A DNA stretch of 64,000 nt from CAHJXF01 sp038225855 (lineage in GTDB: Bacteria > Pseudomonadota > Gammaproteobacteria > Burkholderiales > Burkholderiaceae_D). The stretch is taken from positions 214,385 to 278,384 of the forward strand of contig JBBRQU010000002.1 in assembly GCA_038225855.1 (NCBI GenBank). Direction: 5' to 3'. Below, one piece after another: positions 10,581-18,495 of this stretch. The first letter of the stretch is position 1. Each line of letters opens with the position of its first letter. Both the position numbers and the translations under genes were made by a program. The notes under the pieces were generated by a model that worked only from the letters and a program-made list of their open reading frames with translations, was not told the origin of the DNA and did no database searches.

Positions 10581-11899
10581 TCGTGAGTCATCGACGAATC
10601 GTTCGTGATGCGCGGCAGAGCGCCTCTTGAATCGGGCACGATCTCGAATGCGAGGAATTGCGTCACCTGACCCGGATTGAAGTTGTCATCGGACACCAAG
10701 ATCAGCGTCCGATGTCCGTTGGAGAGCGTGGGGCCGAAGCATAGTCCTTCGAGGTTGTCGATCGCGATGCCGAGCGTGTCGAGGTCCAGCACGAGGCGTT
10801 TTTCCATCGGCACGAAGTCGAGGCGGCCGCCGGAATCCGGCGCGAGCGATTCGATCGTCCTGATGTCGCTGGCATGACTCGCGTCGGCTTGGTAGAGGCG
10901 CACGCGCCATCCGAGCCCGAGGATGAAAGCGCGCTCGAGCACTAGGAAGCGAGTCGCATCGATCGCGAGAATTTCCGACACGCCGTTGACGGCATATGCG
11001 ATGGTCCATGCGCTTTCGGCGGGGATGGGATCGATCGGATAGGCGAGTTGCACCGCGAGCGACCCGAAGCTTCGCGAGGGCATGCGATCGTGGCGCGAGA
11101 ACCTCGACCAGGCGCCGCGGTCTCGCGTCGGCATCGGCCCGTCCTGAATCAGCGGCCCTTCCATCGCGACCCACAGCGATTGCGTATCGACCGCTAGCGT
11201 CGCCCCTTCGAAAACGCGGTTGTCCCGCGGACCGCGGGCCTGGGCGCTGATGCGGAACATCGGATCGAGCGGGATCTCACCGAGATAGCGGCCATCGAGC
11301 GCGGATTGCCGGATGAACGGATCGATCAATCTCGGGCCGCCGCGGCGCTTTCGCGGCGTGCGTTCGCCTTCGCTGGTCCACCACAGCGAACGCGTGCCGC
11401 GATCGAAACGGATCGCCTCGGCATCGGCCGCATCGTCGCTTCCGTGGGGAGGGTAGGGCGTGTTGTCGGGTCGCATCAGCGTGACGACGGTCTGAAGCGC
11501 CACATCCGCGAATGCGTGTTCGTCGATCTTCAGGCGCGCGGTGTAGAAGCGCGTCGGCGAAAACACCGAGCGATCGTCGCTGATCAGGTAATACAGATCC
11601 GACGCCGGGTCATAGTCGATGCCCGATAGACCACCGACGATCGTCCCACCGAAGGCAAGACGGTGATCCAGCCGTCGTTCGCCGATCAGGCGGAGCGTGA
11701 AGTCCGGCAGCGGCGCCGACGCGATCGAGGTTGGCGCTGACTGTCGATCGGGAATCGTTGCGCAGCCCGAGAGCAGACTGCCATAGATGCACAGAAAGAG
11801 AGCGATCGGGCGCCGCTCGCGCCGAGAGAACATCAACCGCTTGTGCGCAAGCGCCAGTCTCGCTGCAAATTTCATTACCCGCGTCATTCCCCACGTCAT
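10577..11899 (-). CDS. Phytase-like (esterase-like, PF13449 type) lipoprotein
   Basis: A secreted lipoprotein of about 440 aa. The lipobox LLSGC lies about 24 residues after an internal Met (start 11833), which would itself give a textbook lipoprotein signal; the ATG at 11899 is preferred only because it overlaps the upstream stop (ATGA). After the leader come GGLSGIDYDPASDLYYLISDDR, DAEAIRFDRGTRSLWWTSEGER and NLEGLCFGPTLSNG, typical of the esterase-like activity of phytase family, a beta-propeller assigned by homology only. It lies between a sorbosone-dehydrogenase-like gene and the TM2 gene, both overlapping. Substrate unknown. Confidence 0.8.
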   Translation of the reverse strand: MTWGMTRVMKFAARLALAHKRLMFSRRERRPIALFLCIYGSLLSGCATIPDRQSAPTSIASAPLPDFTLRLIGERRLDHRLAFGGTIVGGLSGIDYDPASDLYYLISDDRSVFSPTRFYTARLKIDEHAFADVALQTVVTLMRPDNTPYPPHGSDDAADAEAIRFDRGTRSLWWTSEGERTPRKRRGGPRLIDPFIRQSALDGRYLGEIPLDPMFRISAQARGPRDNRVFEGATLAVDTQSLWVAMEGPLIQDGPMPTRDRGAWSRFSRHDRMPSRSFGSLAVQLAYPIDPIPAESAWTIAYAVNGVSEILAIDATRFLVLERAFILGLGWRVRLYQADASHASDIRTIESLAPDSGGRLDFVPMEKRLVLDLDTLGIAIDNLEGLCFGPTLSNGHRTLILVSDDNFNPGQVTQFLAFEIVPDSRGALPRITNDSSMTHE

Positions 11900-13056
11900 T
11901 GCGGCGCGTAGCGAATCCGATAGATGGCGCCGGCGAGATCGTCCGAAACCAGCAACGAACCATCGGGGAGCGGCAGCACATCGGCCGGACGCCCCCATAC
12001 CGATTCGTCTTTGCGCAACCAGCCTTCGGCGAAGACGTCCTGCCTGACAACTTTGTTCGAGCTATCGACGGTCACGAACATCACGCGATAACCAATTTTC
12101 GTCGAGCGATTCCAGGAGCCGTGTTCGGCGATGAAGATGCCATTGCGAAAGCGCGCGGGGAAAGGCTCGCGAGCCCCATCGGGCGGCGAATAGAAGCGCA
12201 TGCCGAGCGCGGCCACATGTGCGCCGAGTTTGGCGCTCGGAGGGGTGAATTGCGAACACGACCGTTTGCTTCCCAATTCGGGATCGGGAAGGTCTCCCTG
12301 ATGGCAATAAGGAAAGCCGAAATGCAATGGAGCTGTGGCCCCTGCCGGCACATGATTCAATTCATCCGCTGGAATATCGTCACCCAGCCCATCGCGTCCA
12401 TTGTCGGTGAACCAGAGCGAACCATCGACGGGACTCCAATCGAAACCGACCGTATTGCGAATTCCTTTGGCGATGACCGTTTGTCCGCCGCCATCGGCGT
12501 CGATTCTCTGAATGTTGTAATACCGACTTTCATCCCGCTCGCAGACATTGCACGGCGCCCCGACCGGCACATATAAATTTCCGTCCGGCCCGAACGCAAT
12601 GAATTTTGCGCCGTGATGCGTTTCGACGGGGAAACCACTGGTGACGACCGACGGTGCGGAACCAGGTTCGAGCCGATCGTCGACGTGATCGATGCGCAGG
12701 ATGCGCGACACGGCCGATATGTAGAGCGAGCCGCCGCGATACGCGACGCCAATAGGCGTCTGCAACCCTGAGGCGACGGCTTTGACATCGGCGGCGCGGC
12801 TTTGATCGAGAGTCACCGCATAGACTTTTCCGGCGCCTGTGCTTCCGACAAACAGAATGCCTCGTCCCGCCCGGAAGCGGCCCAGCGCCATCTCGCGCGC
12901 ATCGGGCGCCCGATCGGTCAAGACCTCGATATGAAAACCTGGCGGCAACCGGATGCTCGCGATATCCACTGCGGCGCGCGTCAACGGAGCGACGCCCGCA
13001 ATGAAAAGACCCAACGCGGCGAGCAGTATTCGACAATTCATATTCGATCGATTCAT
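11896..13056 (-). CDS. PQQ-dependent sugar dehydrogenase-like protein (L-sorbosone dehydrogenase family)
   Basis: A secreted beta-propeller protein of about 386 aa. A signal peptide (ILLAALGLFIAGVAPLTRAA) precedes the mature start IRLPPGFHIEVLTDRAPDAREMALG. Family blocks include GLQTPIGVAYRGGSLYIS, VSRILRID, WSPVDGSLWFTDNGRDGLGDDIP and GIFIAEHGSWNRS. The ATG at 13056 has GGAG nine bases upstream; an ATG at 13071 is also in frame. Relatives oxidise aldoses or sorbosone in the periplasm with PQQ, but cofactor and substrate are unproven here. It is the promoter-proximal gene of the three-gene minus-strand operon. Confidence 0.82.
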   Translation of the reverse strand: MNRSNMNCRILLAALGLFIAGVAPLTRAAVDIASIRLPPGFHIEVLTDRAPDAREMALGRFRAGRGILFVGSTGAGKVYAVTLDQSRAADVKAVASGLQTPIGVAYRGGSLYISAVSRILRIDHVDDRLEPGSAPSVVTSGFPVETHHGAKFIAFGPDGNLYVPVGAPCNVCERDESRYYNIQRIDADGGGQTVIAKGIRNTVGFDWSPVDGSLWFTDNGRDGLGDDIPADELNHVPAGATAPLHFGFPYCHQGDLPDPELGSKRSCSQFTPPSAKLGAHVAALGMRFYSPPDGAREPFPARFRNGIFIAEHGSWNRSTKIGYRVMFVTVDSSNKVVRQDVFAEGWLRKDESVWGRPADVLPLPDGSLLVSDDLAGAIYRIRYAPQ

Positions 13057-13223
13057 TCTGCCAAACTCCATCGATATTCAAACGCGGTCTTTTTTACGCC
13101 CGTACATTAAGTGCTACTCCTACAAGTCAATAAGATAATGGGGAGGTGGGAACATGACGCTCATAGTCTGTCTTACAAGCGAGGCAATTGATTGGACACA
13201 TGGCGGGTGTCGGGATTCTTTTC

Positions 13224-13236
13224 AGTCCCGGGGACT
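13224..13236. promoter_or_regulatory. Perfect 13-bp palindrome, candidate enhancer site
   Basis: AGTCCC-G-GGGACT is a perfect palindrome. Its left arm also pairs with CGGGA at 13211-13215 (CGGGA-N10-TCCCG). It is centred about 60 bp upstream of the -24 element of the sigma-54 promoter at 13290, a normal distance for an activator-binding site. That PrsR binds it is inference. Confidence 0.4.
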
Positions 13237-13289
13237 CAAAGGTTTAAACATAATCCAGGAATCCAATGGGCTCAACGCGTTGGCGATAC

Positions 13290-13305
13290 TGGTCCGCAAT
13301 TTGCT
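13290..13305 (+). promoter_or_regulatory. Sigma-54 (-24/-12) promoter before the PEP-CTERM gene
   Basis: TGGTCCGCAATTTGCT matches the consensus TGGCACG-N4-TTGCW at every invariant position: GG at -24, GC at -12 and the exact 10-base spacing. The only departures are T for C and C for A within the -24 box. It lies 40 bp before the ATG at 13346, leaving room for a short leader with a GGAG ribosome-binding site. The regulator gene prsR is about 4 kb away. Confidence 0.75.
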
Positions 13306-13345
13306 TGAGCGATTGAGGTGAATTAATCTCTATACGGAGCAATCA

Positions 13346-14059
13346 ATGAGCAAGATTCTACAACTGAGTGCCGCGACATTGCTGTTGATGCATGGAATGG
13401 CGAACGCGGGACTGATTCAAGCCGGGGGCACCGCAGCCGGATCGAACGGACGCATGACCTCTCGCGAAGGCGCGTGCACGGTGGATTTCAACGCCGGCAG
13501 TACTGCAAACGGCTGCATGGCTACCTATTCGACAGATGCGGCCGGCTTGTTCTCACTCGGCGCAAACAGCGTCGCATTCGGAAGTGCCCCCACCCACGCC
13601 GCGCCGGTGGCAGATACGTCAGGCTATCTTGCCGTCGGAACCAGCGACGGCACGCCGGTGTATGTGAATCTCTCGATGCCGGCCAACTATTTCGGATTCT
13701 ATGCAGGCTCTCTGGACAGCTATAACCTCGTCGAGTTCTTCATGGATGGCGTTCTGGTCGATTCATTCGACGGCGCTCAAATCAACGCGGTGGCCTTTCC
13801 CGGGCACCCGACTACCGGAAATCAGGCCGAGGCCCAATATGTCGATTATTTTCCGGGAGTATTTTCAGAAGGGCACTTCGCGCCTGCGCTCTTCAATCGA
13901 ATCAGGATTTCGAGCGCCGGTAATTCATTTGAAACCGACAATCACGCTTTCGGCCTGCTCGCTATCAGCGTGCCGGAGCCGGGATCGCTTTCGCTATTCG
14001 GATTGGGCGCGCTCTGTATTTTTTCGTTATTGCGGCGAAGGAATCTGAATCGCATCTGA
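13346..14059 (+). CDS. PEP-CTERM sorting-domain surface protein
   Basis: The product (237 aa) has an N-terminal signal peptide (hydrophobic core about 8-20, cleavage near ANAG). A secreted domain of about 180 residues follows, with FNAGSTANGC, YLAVGTSDGTPVYVNL, NYFGFYAGSLDSYNLVEFF and SSAGNSFETDNHAF. The C-terminus has the complete sorting signal: VPEPGSLS, a hydrophobic helix and the basic tail LLRRRNLNRI. The middle resembles the Npun_F0296-type exosortase-dependent surface family. Exosortase A, encoded about 20 kb away, is the expected processing enzyme. GGAG lies six bases before the ATG, and a sigma-54 promoter precedes it. Confidence 0.92.
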   Translation: MSKILQLSAATLLLMHGMANAGLIQAGGTAAGSNGRMTSREGACTVDFNAGSTANGCMATYSTDAAGLFSLGANSVAFGSAPTHAAPVADTSGYLAVGTSDGTPVYVNLSMPANYFGFYAGSLDSYNLVEFFMDGVLVDSFDGAQINAVAFPGHPTTGNQAEAQYVDYFPGVFSEGHFAPALFNRIRISSAGNSFETDNHAFGLLAISVPEPGSLSLFGLGALCIFSLLRRRNLNRI

Positions 14060-14105
14060 CCCACAGGATCAAAAGCGCGTATAAAGATTTCTGTTGGCAT
14101 GCGAT

Positions 14106-14140
14106 AAAAAAGGCCGCCTTCCGAGAGCGGCCTTTTCTTT
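14106..14140. terminator. Bidirectional intrinsic terminator
   Basis: An A-run and GGCCGC pair with GCGGCC and TTTTCTTT around a short loop, giving a GC-rich stem with a U-run on both strands. It sits between two convergent genes ending at 14059 and 14207, so it can stop transcription from both sides. Confidence 0.9.
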
Positions 14141-14206
14141 GGTGCGACCAGTTCCTGTTGCGCGCGAATTGCTGGTTGATTCAAGCGTCGCCCGATTCGG
14201 TTCTGC

Positions 14207-16987
14207 TCAAAGCGTCGCCAGCAACTCCTTCGATTCCTTTGCCTCCGCGCTGTTCGGCGCGGCCTTGACCAGCGATTGGAGCGTCGCGCGCGCGGCATCC
14301 TTGCGCCCGTCCTTGATCTGCGCCTTCGCGAGATGAAGCGCGATGTCGCGCTGCGCCGGGGCGACCGAGCTTGCCTTCTCGAGCAACTCGACGCCGCGCT
14401 TGGTCTGACCCTGCTCGACCAGCATCCACCCGAGCGTGTCGCCGACCATGGGATTGGTCGGGGCAAGCGTGTTGGCTTTTTCAGCGATGCCCAACGCTTG
14501 CGGATCCTTCTGCTGCCAGAGCGCCCAGGCCAGATTGTTGAGCAGTATCGGGTCGTTGGGCTGCACCTCGAGAACTCCCCGATAGTCCTGGACGGCGCGA
14601 GCGTATTCCTTGGAACGCAATGCAACGTCCGCGTCGAAGAGGCGCACCGTGACGTCCTTTGGACGGGTTCTCAACCAGTCGGCGATGAAGGCGTCGGCCT
14701 CGGGCCGCTTGCCTGCGAGCGCCATTGACGAATAAGACTTGATCACCAGGTTGGAAGTCGGCGCCTGCGCGAGAAGCTTGCGGTACGTTACCGCGGCATC
14801 GGCGTATTGCTTCATCGCGAATTTGACATCGCCATCCAGCTCGGGGATGGCGGGTGATTTCGGCGACTGCTGCTTGATGTTCGCCATCAATCGCACAGCC
14901 TCGTCGTTCTTGCCCGCGCGGATCATCGAACCGACCATCGCCGTCTGCGCGTCGATCGAATCGGGCTTGAGCTTGAGCGCAGCGCCAAACGATTGAAGCG
15001 CGGCTTCGCTTTGTCCTGCGCTCAATTGCGCCTGACCGAGCTTGATCTGGTAGTCGACCGACTCGGGGTTGAGGCCGGCCAGTTTCCGATAGGCTGCAAC
15101 CGCCTGATCGGCACTGCCCGTCTGCAACATCAGTTGGCCGACCAGGTCCAGATAGCGCGGATTGTTGGGCGCTCCGGCCAGGCCATCCTGCGCAATGCTC
15201 AGGGCCTGCTTGGGATCGCCCTTGCTGACGTGAAAGGCGGCCAAGGCGGCGACTGCCTGCTCCGAAGCAGGGTTGGCGCGCTTGGCTTCCTTCAGAATGC
15301 CCAGAACCGTGTCGCTGCTCGCACCGGCATTGCTCTCCAGTTGCGCCAGTCCGAGCAGGCCGGACAGATTGGCGGGCTCTTTCGCCAACAGATTCTTGTA
15401 GCGTTGACGCGCGCCGTCGACATTCTTGTCACGCAGATCGAGCCCGGCCAGATTCGCGACCGCGGGGAAATAGGTGGGCTGCAATTGCAACGCCTTCTCA
15501 AGCGCCTTGCGCGCGGCGGGGATGTCATTCTTCCCGATGTCGATCGCGGCGCGCAGGTTGTAGGTGAGGGGATTGTCGGGCTGTCGCTTCTCGAGCGTCT
15601 TCCAGGCGGTCAGCGCCTGATCGAATTGACGCCGTTGCACATGGGCGAGAACCAGGGCGATATCCGGATTCGGATTGCTGGTCGAAACCTTGGAAGCCGC
15701 TTCGAGTTCCGCAAATCCCGCCGCCGTGTCCCCGCGCGCGAACGAAACCGCCGCGCCTTGCGTTCTCACATTGACGTCGTTCGGGTTGAGCTTGGCGGCC
15801 TGCTCGAACGACTGCGAGGCGGCCTTGAAGTCGCCCTTCATCAGCGCGACTTCGCCGGCCAGACTGACGAGAACGGCGTCGTTGGGTGCGGCCGTGAGCG
15901 CAGGTTGCAGAATTTCATCGGCCTTCTGCGGTTGGCGCTGACGAAGATACAGGCTGGTCAGCAGCTTGCGCCCGTAGATATTGTTGGGCGTGATCTTCAG
16001 CGCGTCGCGCAAATGTTGTTCGGCCTGGGCGGGCTGATTCATCGAGGTTGCGATGGCGCCGGCGAGGAGTTGAGCGGCCCCGTTGTTCGGCATCGAAGTC
16101 AACGACAGCGCGATCGCATCGTTGGCTCTGGTCAAGTCCTTCTTGTTGAACGCGATCAGTGCGTCCAGATAATTCACGCCCGGATGACGCGGCGATAGTT
16201 TCTTCAGCTCGTCGACTTGCAACTGGGCGAGATCCGGTTGACCGTCACCGATGTAGGCGCCCGCCAGGTTGAGTCGCGCGATGAAGTTGCGCGGGTTCTG
16301 CTTGATGGCTCCCTCATAAGACGTGATCGCTTCCTTGGTCGCGCCTTGTGCCCGAGCGATATCGCCCTTGAGCAGCATGCCCTCGACCTGTTTCGGATCT
16401 TTCGAGAGCACCTGCGCGACCTCTATGCCGGCGCCGGCCAGATCGCCGCGCGCGGCCTTGACGCGCGCTTCGCCCAGTACCGCGGCCGGATAGTCGGCAA
16501 CGAATCTCTTGGCTAATGCGAATGCCGTCATCGCCTCGTCAGGCTTGCCCATGCCGAATTGGGCGACGCCCAGCAAGGTCTGCAATTCGGCGTTCGCGGC
16601 CGGCGCCTTCACTGCCGCCACGGGAACCTGCTTGACAACCTTTTCCAACAGCCCCTGCAGCAACTGGCTCTTCACCAGCAGGGGGATCGTCAGATCGGGA
16701 TCGTATTTCTGATCGTAGGCCTTCTGCAGCTCGATCTCGGCGCTCTTCGGATCGCCTTGCTCGAGAAGTTCGCGGCCCAGCAGGTATCGCGCCTCGGGTG
16801 ATTGCGAGTTCCCCTGCAACGAGTTCTTGAGCTCGATGACGGCGCCGCGATGATCGTTCTTCGCGCTCAACTCCTTCGCGCGCGCCAGATGATCCTGCGC
16901 CGTATCACGGCCGCATGAGGTCAGAAGGACGCTCGCCATCGCACACGCCACGAACTTCAGACGTTTGCCACCTTGTTGCTGATTCAT
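14207..16987 (-). CDS. prsT: XrtA/PEP-CTERM system TPR-repeat lipoprotein PrsT
   Basis: The product (926 aa) is a lipoprotein with lipobox LLTSC (Cys25) followed by tetratricopeptide repeats almost to the end. Repeats are visible as recurring A-x-N/P-x-N phased helices such as NDHRGAVIELKNSLQGNPQ-like and AYRKLAGLNPESVDYQIKLG units. Length and layout match PrsT, the TPR lipoprotein associated with PrsK/PrsR and exosortase A loci. It probably acts at the outer membrane as a scaffold for polysaccharide export or surface-protein handling, but its exact role is unproven. It is the last gene of the minus-strand operon, 90 bp after prsR. Confidence 0.93.
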   Translation of the reverse strand: MNQQQGGKRLKFVACAMASVLLTSCGRDTAQDHLARAKELSAKNDHRGAVIELKNSLQGNSQSPEARYLLGRELLEQGDPKSAEIELQKAYDQKYDPDLTIPLLVKSQLLQGLLEKVVKQVPVAAVKAPAANAELQTLLGVAQFGMGKPDEAMTAFALAKRFVADYPAAVLGEARVKAARGDLAGAGIEVAQVLSKDPKQVEGMLLKGDIARAQGATKEAITSYEGAIKQNPRNFIARLNLAGAYIGDGQPDLAQLQVDELKKLSPRHPGVNYLDALIAFNKKDLTRANDAIALSLTSMPNNGAAQLLAGAIATSMNQPAQAEQHLRDALKITPNNIYGRKLLTSLYLRQRQPQKADEILQPALTAAPNDAVLVSLAGEVALMKGDFKAASQSFEQAAKLNPNDVNVRTQGAAVSFARGDTAAGFAELEAASKVSTSNPNPDIALVLAHVQRRQFDQALTAWKTLEKRQPDNPLTYNLRAAIDIGKNDIPAARKALEKALQLQPTYFPAVANLAGLDLRDKNVDGARQRYKNLLAKEPANLSGLLGLAQLESNAGASSDTVLGILKEAKRANPASEQAVAALAAFHVSKGDPKQALSIAQDGLAGAPNNPRYLDLVGQLMLQTGSADQAVAAYRKLAGLNPESVDYQIKLGQAQLSAGQSEAALQSFGAALKLKPDSIDAQTAMVGSMIRAGKNDEAVRLMANIKQQSPKSPAIPELDGDVKFAMKQYADAAVTYRKLLAQAPTSNLVIKSYSSMALAGKRPEADAFIADWLRTRPKDVTVRLFDADVALRSKEYARAVQDYRGVLEVQPNDPILLNNLAWALWQQKDPQALGIAEKANTLAPTNPMVGDTLGWMLVEQGQTKRGVELLEKASSVAPAQRDIALHLAKAQIKDGRKDAARATLQSLVKAAPNSAEAKESKELLATL

Positions 16988-17016
16988 CGTTGCTGTTCTC
17001 CGGGGAACTGGCTGCG

Positions 17017-17034
17017 GGGGCGCTGACGCGCCCC
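17017..17034. other. GC-rich hairpin between prsR and prsT
   Basis: GGGGCGC and GCGCCCC form a 7-bp stem around a 4-base loop (17024-17027). There is no following U-run on the minus strand, so it is unlikely to be a simple terminator. It lies about 30 bp before the prsT start and could tune prsT expression or mRNA stability. Confidence 0.45.
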
Positions 17035-17077
17035 GAATGGCAAAAAGAAAATGCTTCGCTTCTCAATAATTGACACT

Positions 17078-18481
17078 TCAACGAATGCCGAAGCGACGCA
17101 TCAGGTCGTACAGCGTCGGTCGGCTGACGCCCAGCATTTCAGCGGCGCGCGCGATGTTGCCCTCGACTTTGCCGAGCACCTGCATGACGGCGCCGCGTTC
17201 GGCATCGTCGCGCACCTGACGCAGGTTGAAGATCCTGGGCTCGACGACTTCGACATCGAGTCCGAGATCGTCGACCGAAATGAATTGACCGTCGGCCATG
17301 ATCACGGCGCGCTTCATGCAGTTCTCGATTTCGCGGACATTGCCCGGCCATGGATAGCCGTCGATCGCCGCGAGTGCGTCATCGGACAGCATCGCCGGCT
17401 TCTTGTTGTGCGCCTGACCGAAGCGTTGTGCAAAGGCGCGAGCGAGGAGCGACGCATCGCCGTGACGCTGCCGCAGCGGCGGAATGTCGATGACGATTTC
17501 CGAGAGCCGATAGAACAGGTCTTCGCGGAACCGTCCCGCCTTCATCAGTTCCTTCAGATTCTGATGGGTTGCACAAACGATGCGCACATCGACCGGGATT
17601 TCCTCGCGGCCGCCGACGCGCTCGATCACGCGTTCCTGCAGGAATCGCAGCAGCTTGGCTTGCAGGGCGCCGGGCAGATCGCCGACTTCATCGAGAAAGA
17701 GGGTGCCGCCGTCGGCGTATTCGATCTTGCCCCGGGTCTGCTTGGCCGCCCCTGTGAAGGCGCCGCGTTCGTATCCGAACAGTTCGCTCTCTAGCAGGTT
17801 CTCGGGGATCGCCGCGCAATTGAGCGCCACGAAGCGCTTCTCGCGGCGGCCCGACAAATCGTGCAGGCCGCGCGCGAGCAATTCCTTGCCGGTGCCGCTT
17901 TCGCCGAGCAACAGCACCGATACGTCCGAAGGAGCAAGGCGCTCGATGTTGCGGCAGGTGCGCAGCATCGCAGCGTCGCGCGTCAGAAGTCCGGCCAGCG
18001 GCAATTGCATGCTCACGCTTTGAAGCAGGCGGTTCTCGCGCTGCAGGCCGGCAAGGCGGAAAGCCCGCTCGATGACGAGCATCAGCAGGTCGGGTTCGAA
18101 GGGTTTGGTATAAAAATCGTAGGCGCCCAGACCGATCGCCTTGACCGCGTTGGTGCGATCGTTCTGTCCGGTGATCATGATGATCTTGGTGTCGGGCGCG
18201 GCGGAAAGCATTTCCGCGAGCAGCGCGAATCCTTCGGAGGTATTGTCGGGATCGGGCGGCAGACCGAGATCCATGGTCACCACCGCCGGCTCGTGGCGTC
18301 TCAACTGCGCCATCGCGGAACTGCGATCTTCCGCGACGATGACCTCGTATTGGTCGAAGCTCCAGCGCATCTGTTTCTGGATGCCCGGATCGTCTTCGAC
18401 GACCAGCAGCGTCGGCTTGACGTCGGGCTCTTTCACTTTGGGGAGTGCGCTCGAGGACTCCACTGCGATTGCATTGTTCAT
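17078..18481 (-). CDS. prsR: XrtA/PEP-CTERM system sigma-54-dependent response regulator PrsR
   Basis: The product (467 aa) activates RNA polymerase carrying sigma-54. The receiver domain (24-140) has acidic residues in VVEDDPG, the phosphoacceptor Asp71 in VTMDLGLP and the conserved Lys126 in TKPFEP. The AAA+ domain has Walker A GESGTGKE (193-200), the sigma-54 contact loop GAFTGA (240-245) and Walker B LFLDE (261-265). A Fis-type helix-turn-helix closes the protein (NIARAAEMLGVSRPTLYDLM). All catalytic motifs are intact. It lies 14 bp after prsK, its cognate kinase gene. Two near-consensus sigma-54 promoters in this window are its likely targets. Confidence 0.96.
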   Translation of the reverse strand: MNNAIAVESSSALPKVKEPDVKPTLLVVEDDPGIQKQMRWSFDQYEVIVAEDRSSAMAQLRRHEPAVVTMDLGLPPDPDNTSEGFALLAEMLSAAPDTKIIMITGQNDRTNAVKAIGLGAYDFYTKPFEPDLLMLVIERAFRLAGLQRENRLLQSVSMQLPLAGLLTRDAAMLRTCRNIERLAPSDVSVLLLGESGTGKELLARGLHDLSGRREKRFVALNCAAIPENLLESELFGYERGAFTGAAKQTRGKIEYADGGTLFLDEVGDLPGALQAKLLRFLQERVIERVGGREEIPVDVRIVCATHQNLKELMKAGRFREDLFYRLSEIVIDIPPLRQRHGDASLLARAFAQRFGQAHNKKPAMLSDDALAAIDGYPWPGNVREIENCMKRAVIMADGQFISVDDLGLDVEVVEPRIFNLRQVRDDAERGAVMQVLGKVEGNIARAAEMLGVSRPTLYDLMRRFGIR

Positions 18482-18495
18482 TCAGTGCTCCAGGG

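Noticed and set aside
17017..17034. The hairpin before prsT as an intrinsic terminator
   Set aside because: No U-run follows on either strand, and prsT belongs to the same operon as prsR.
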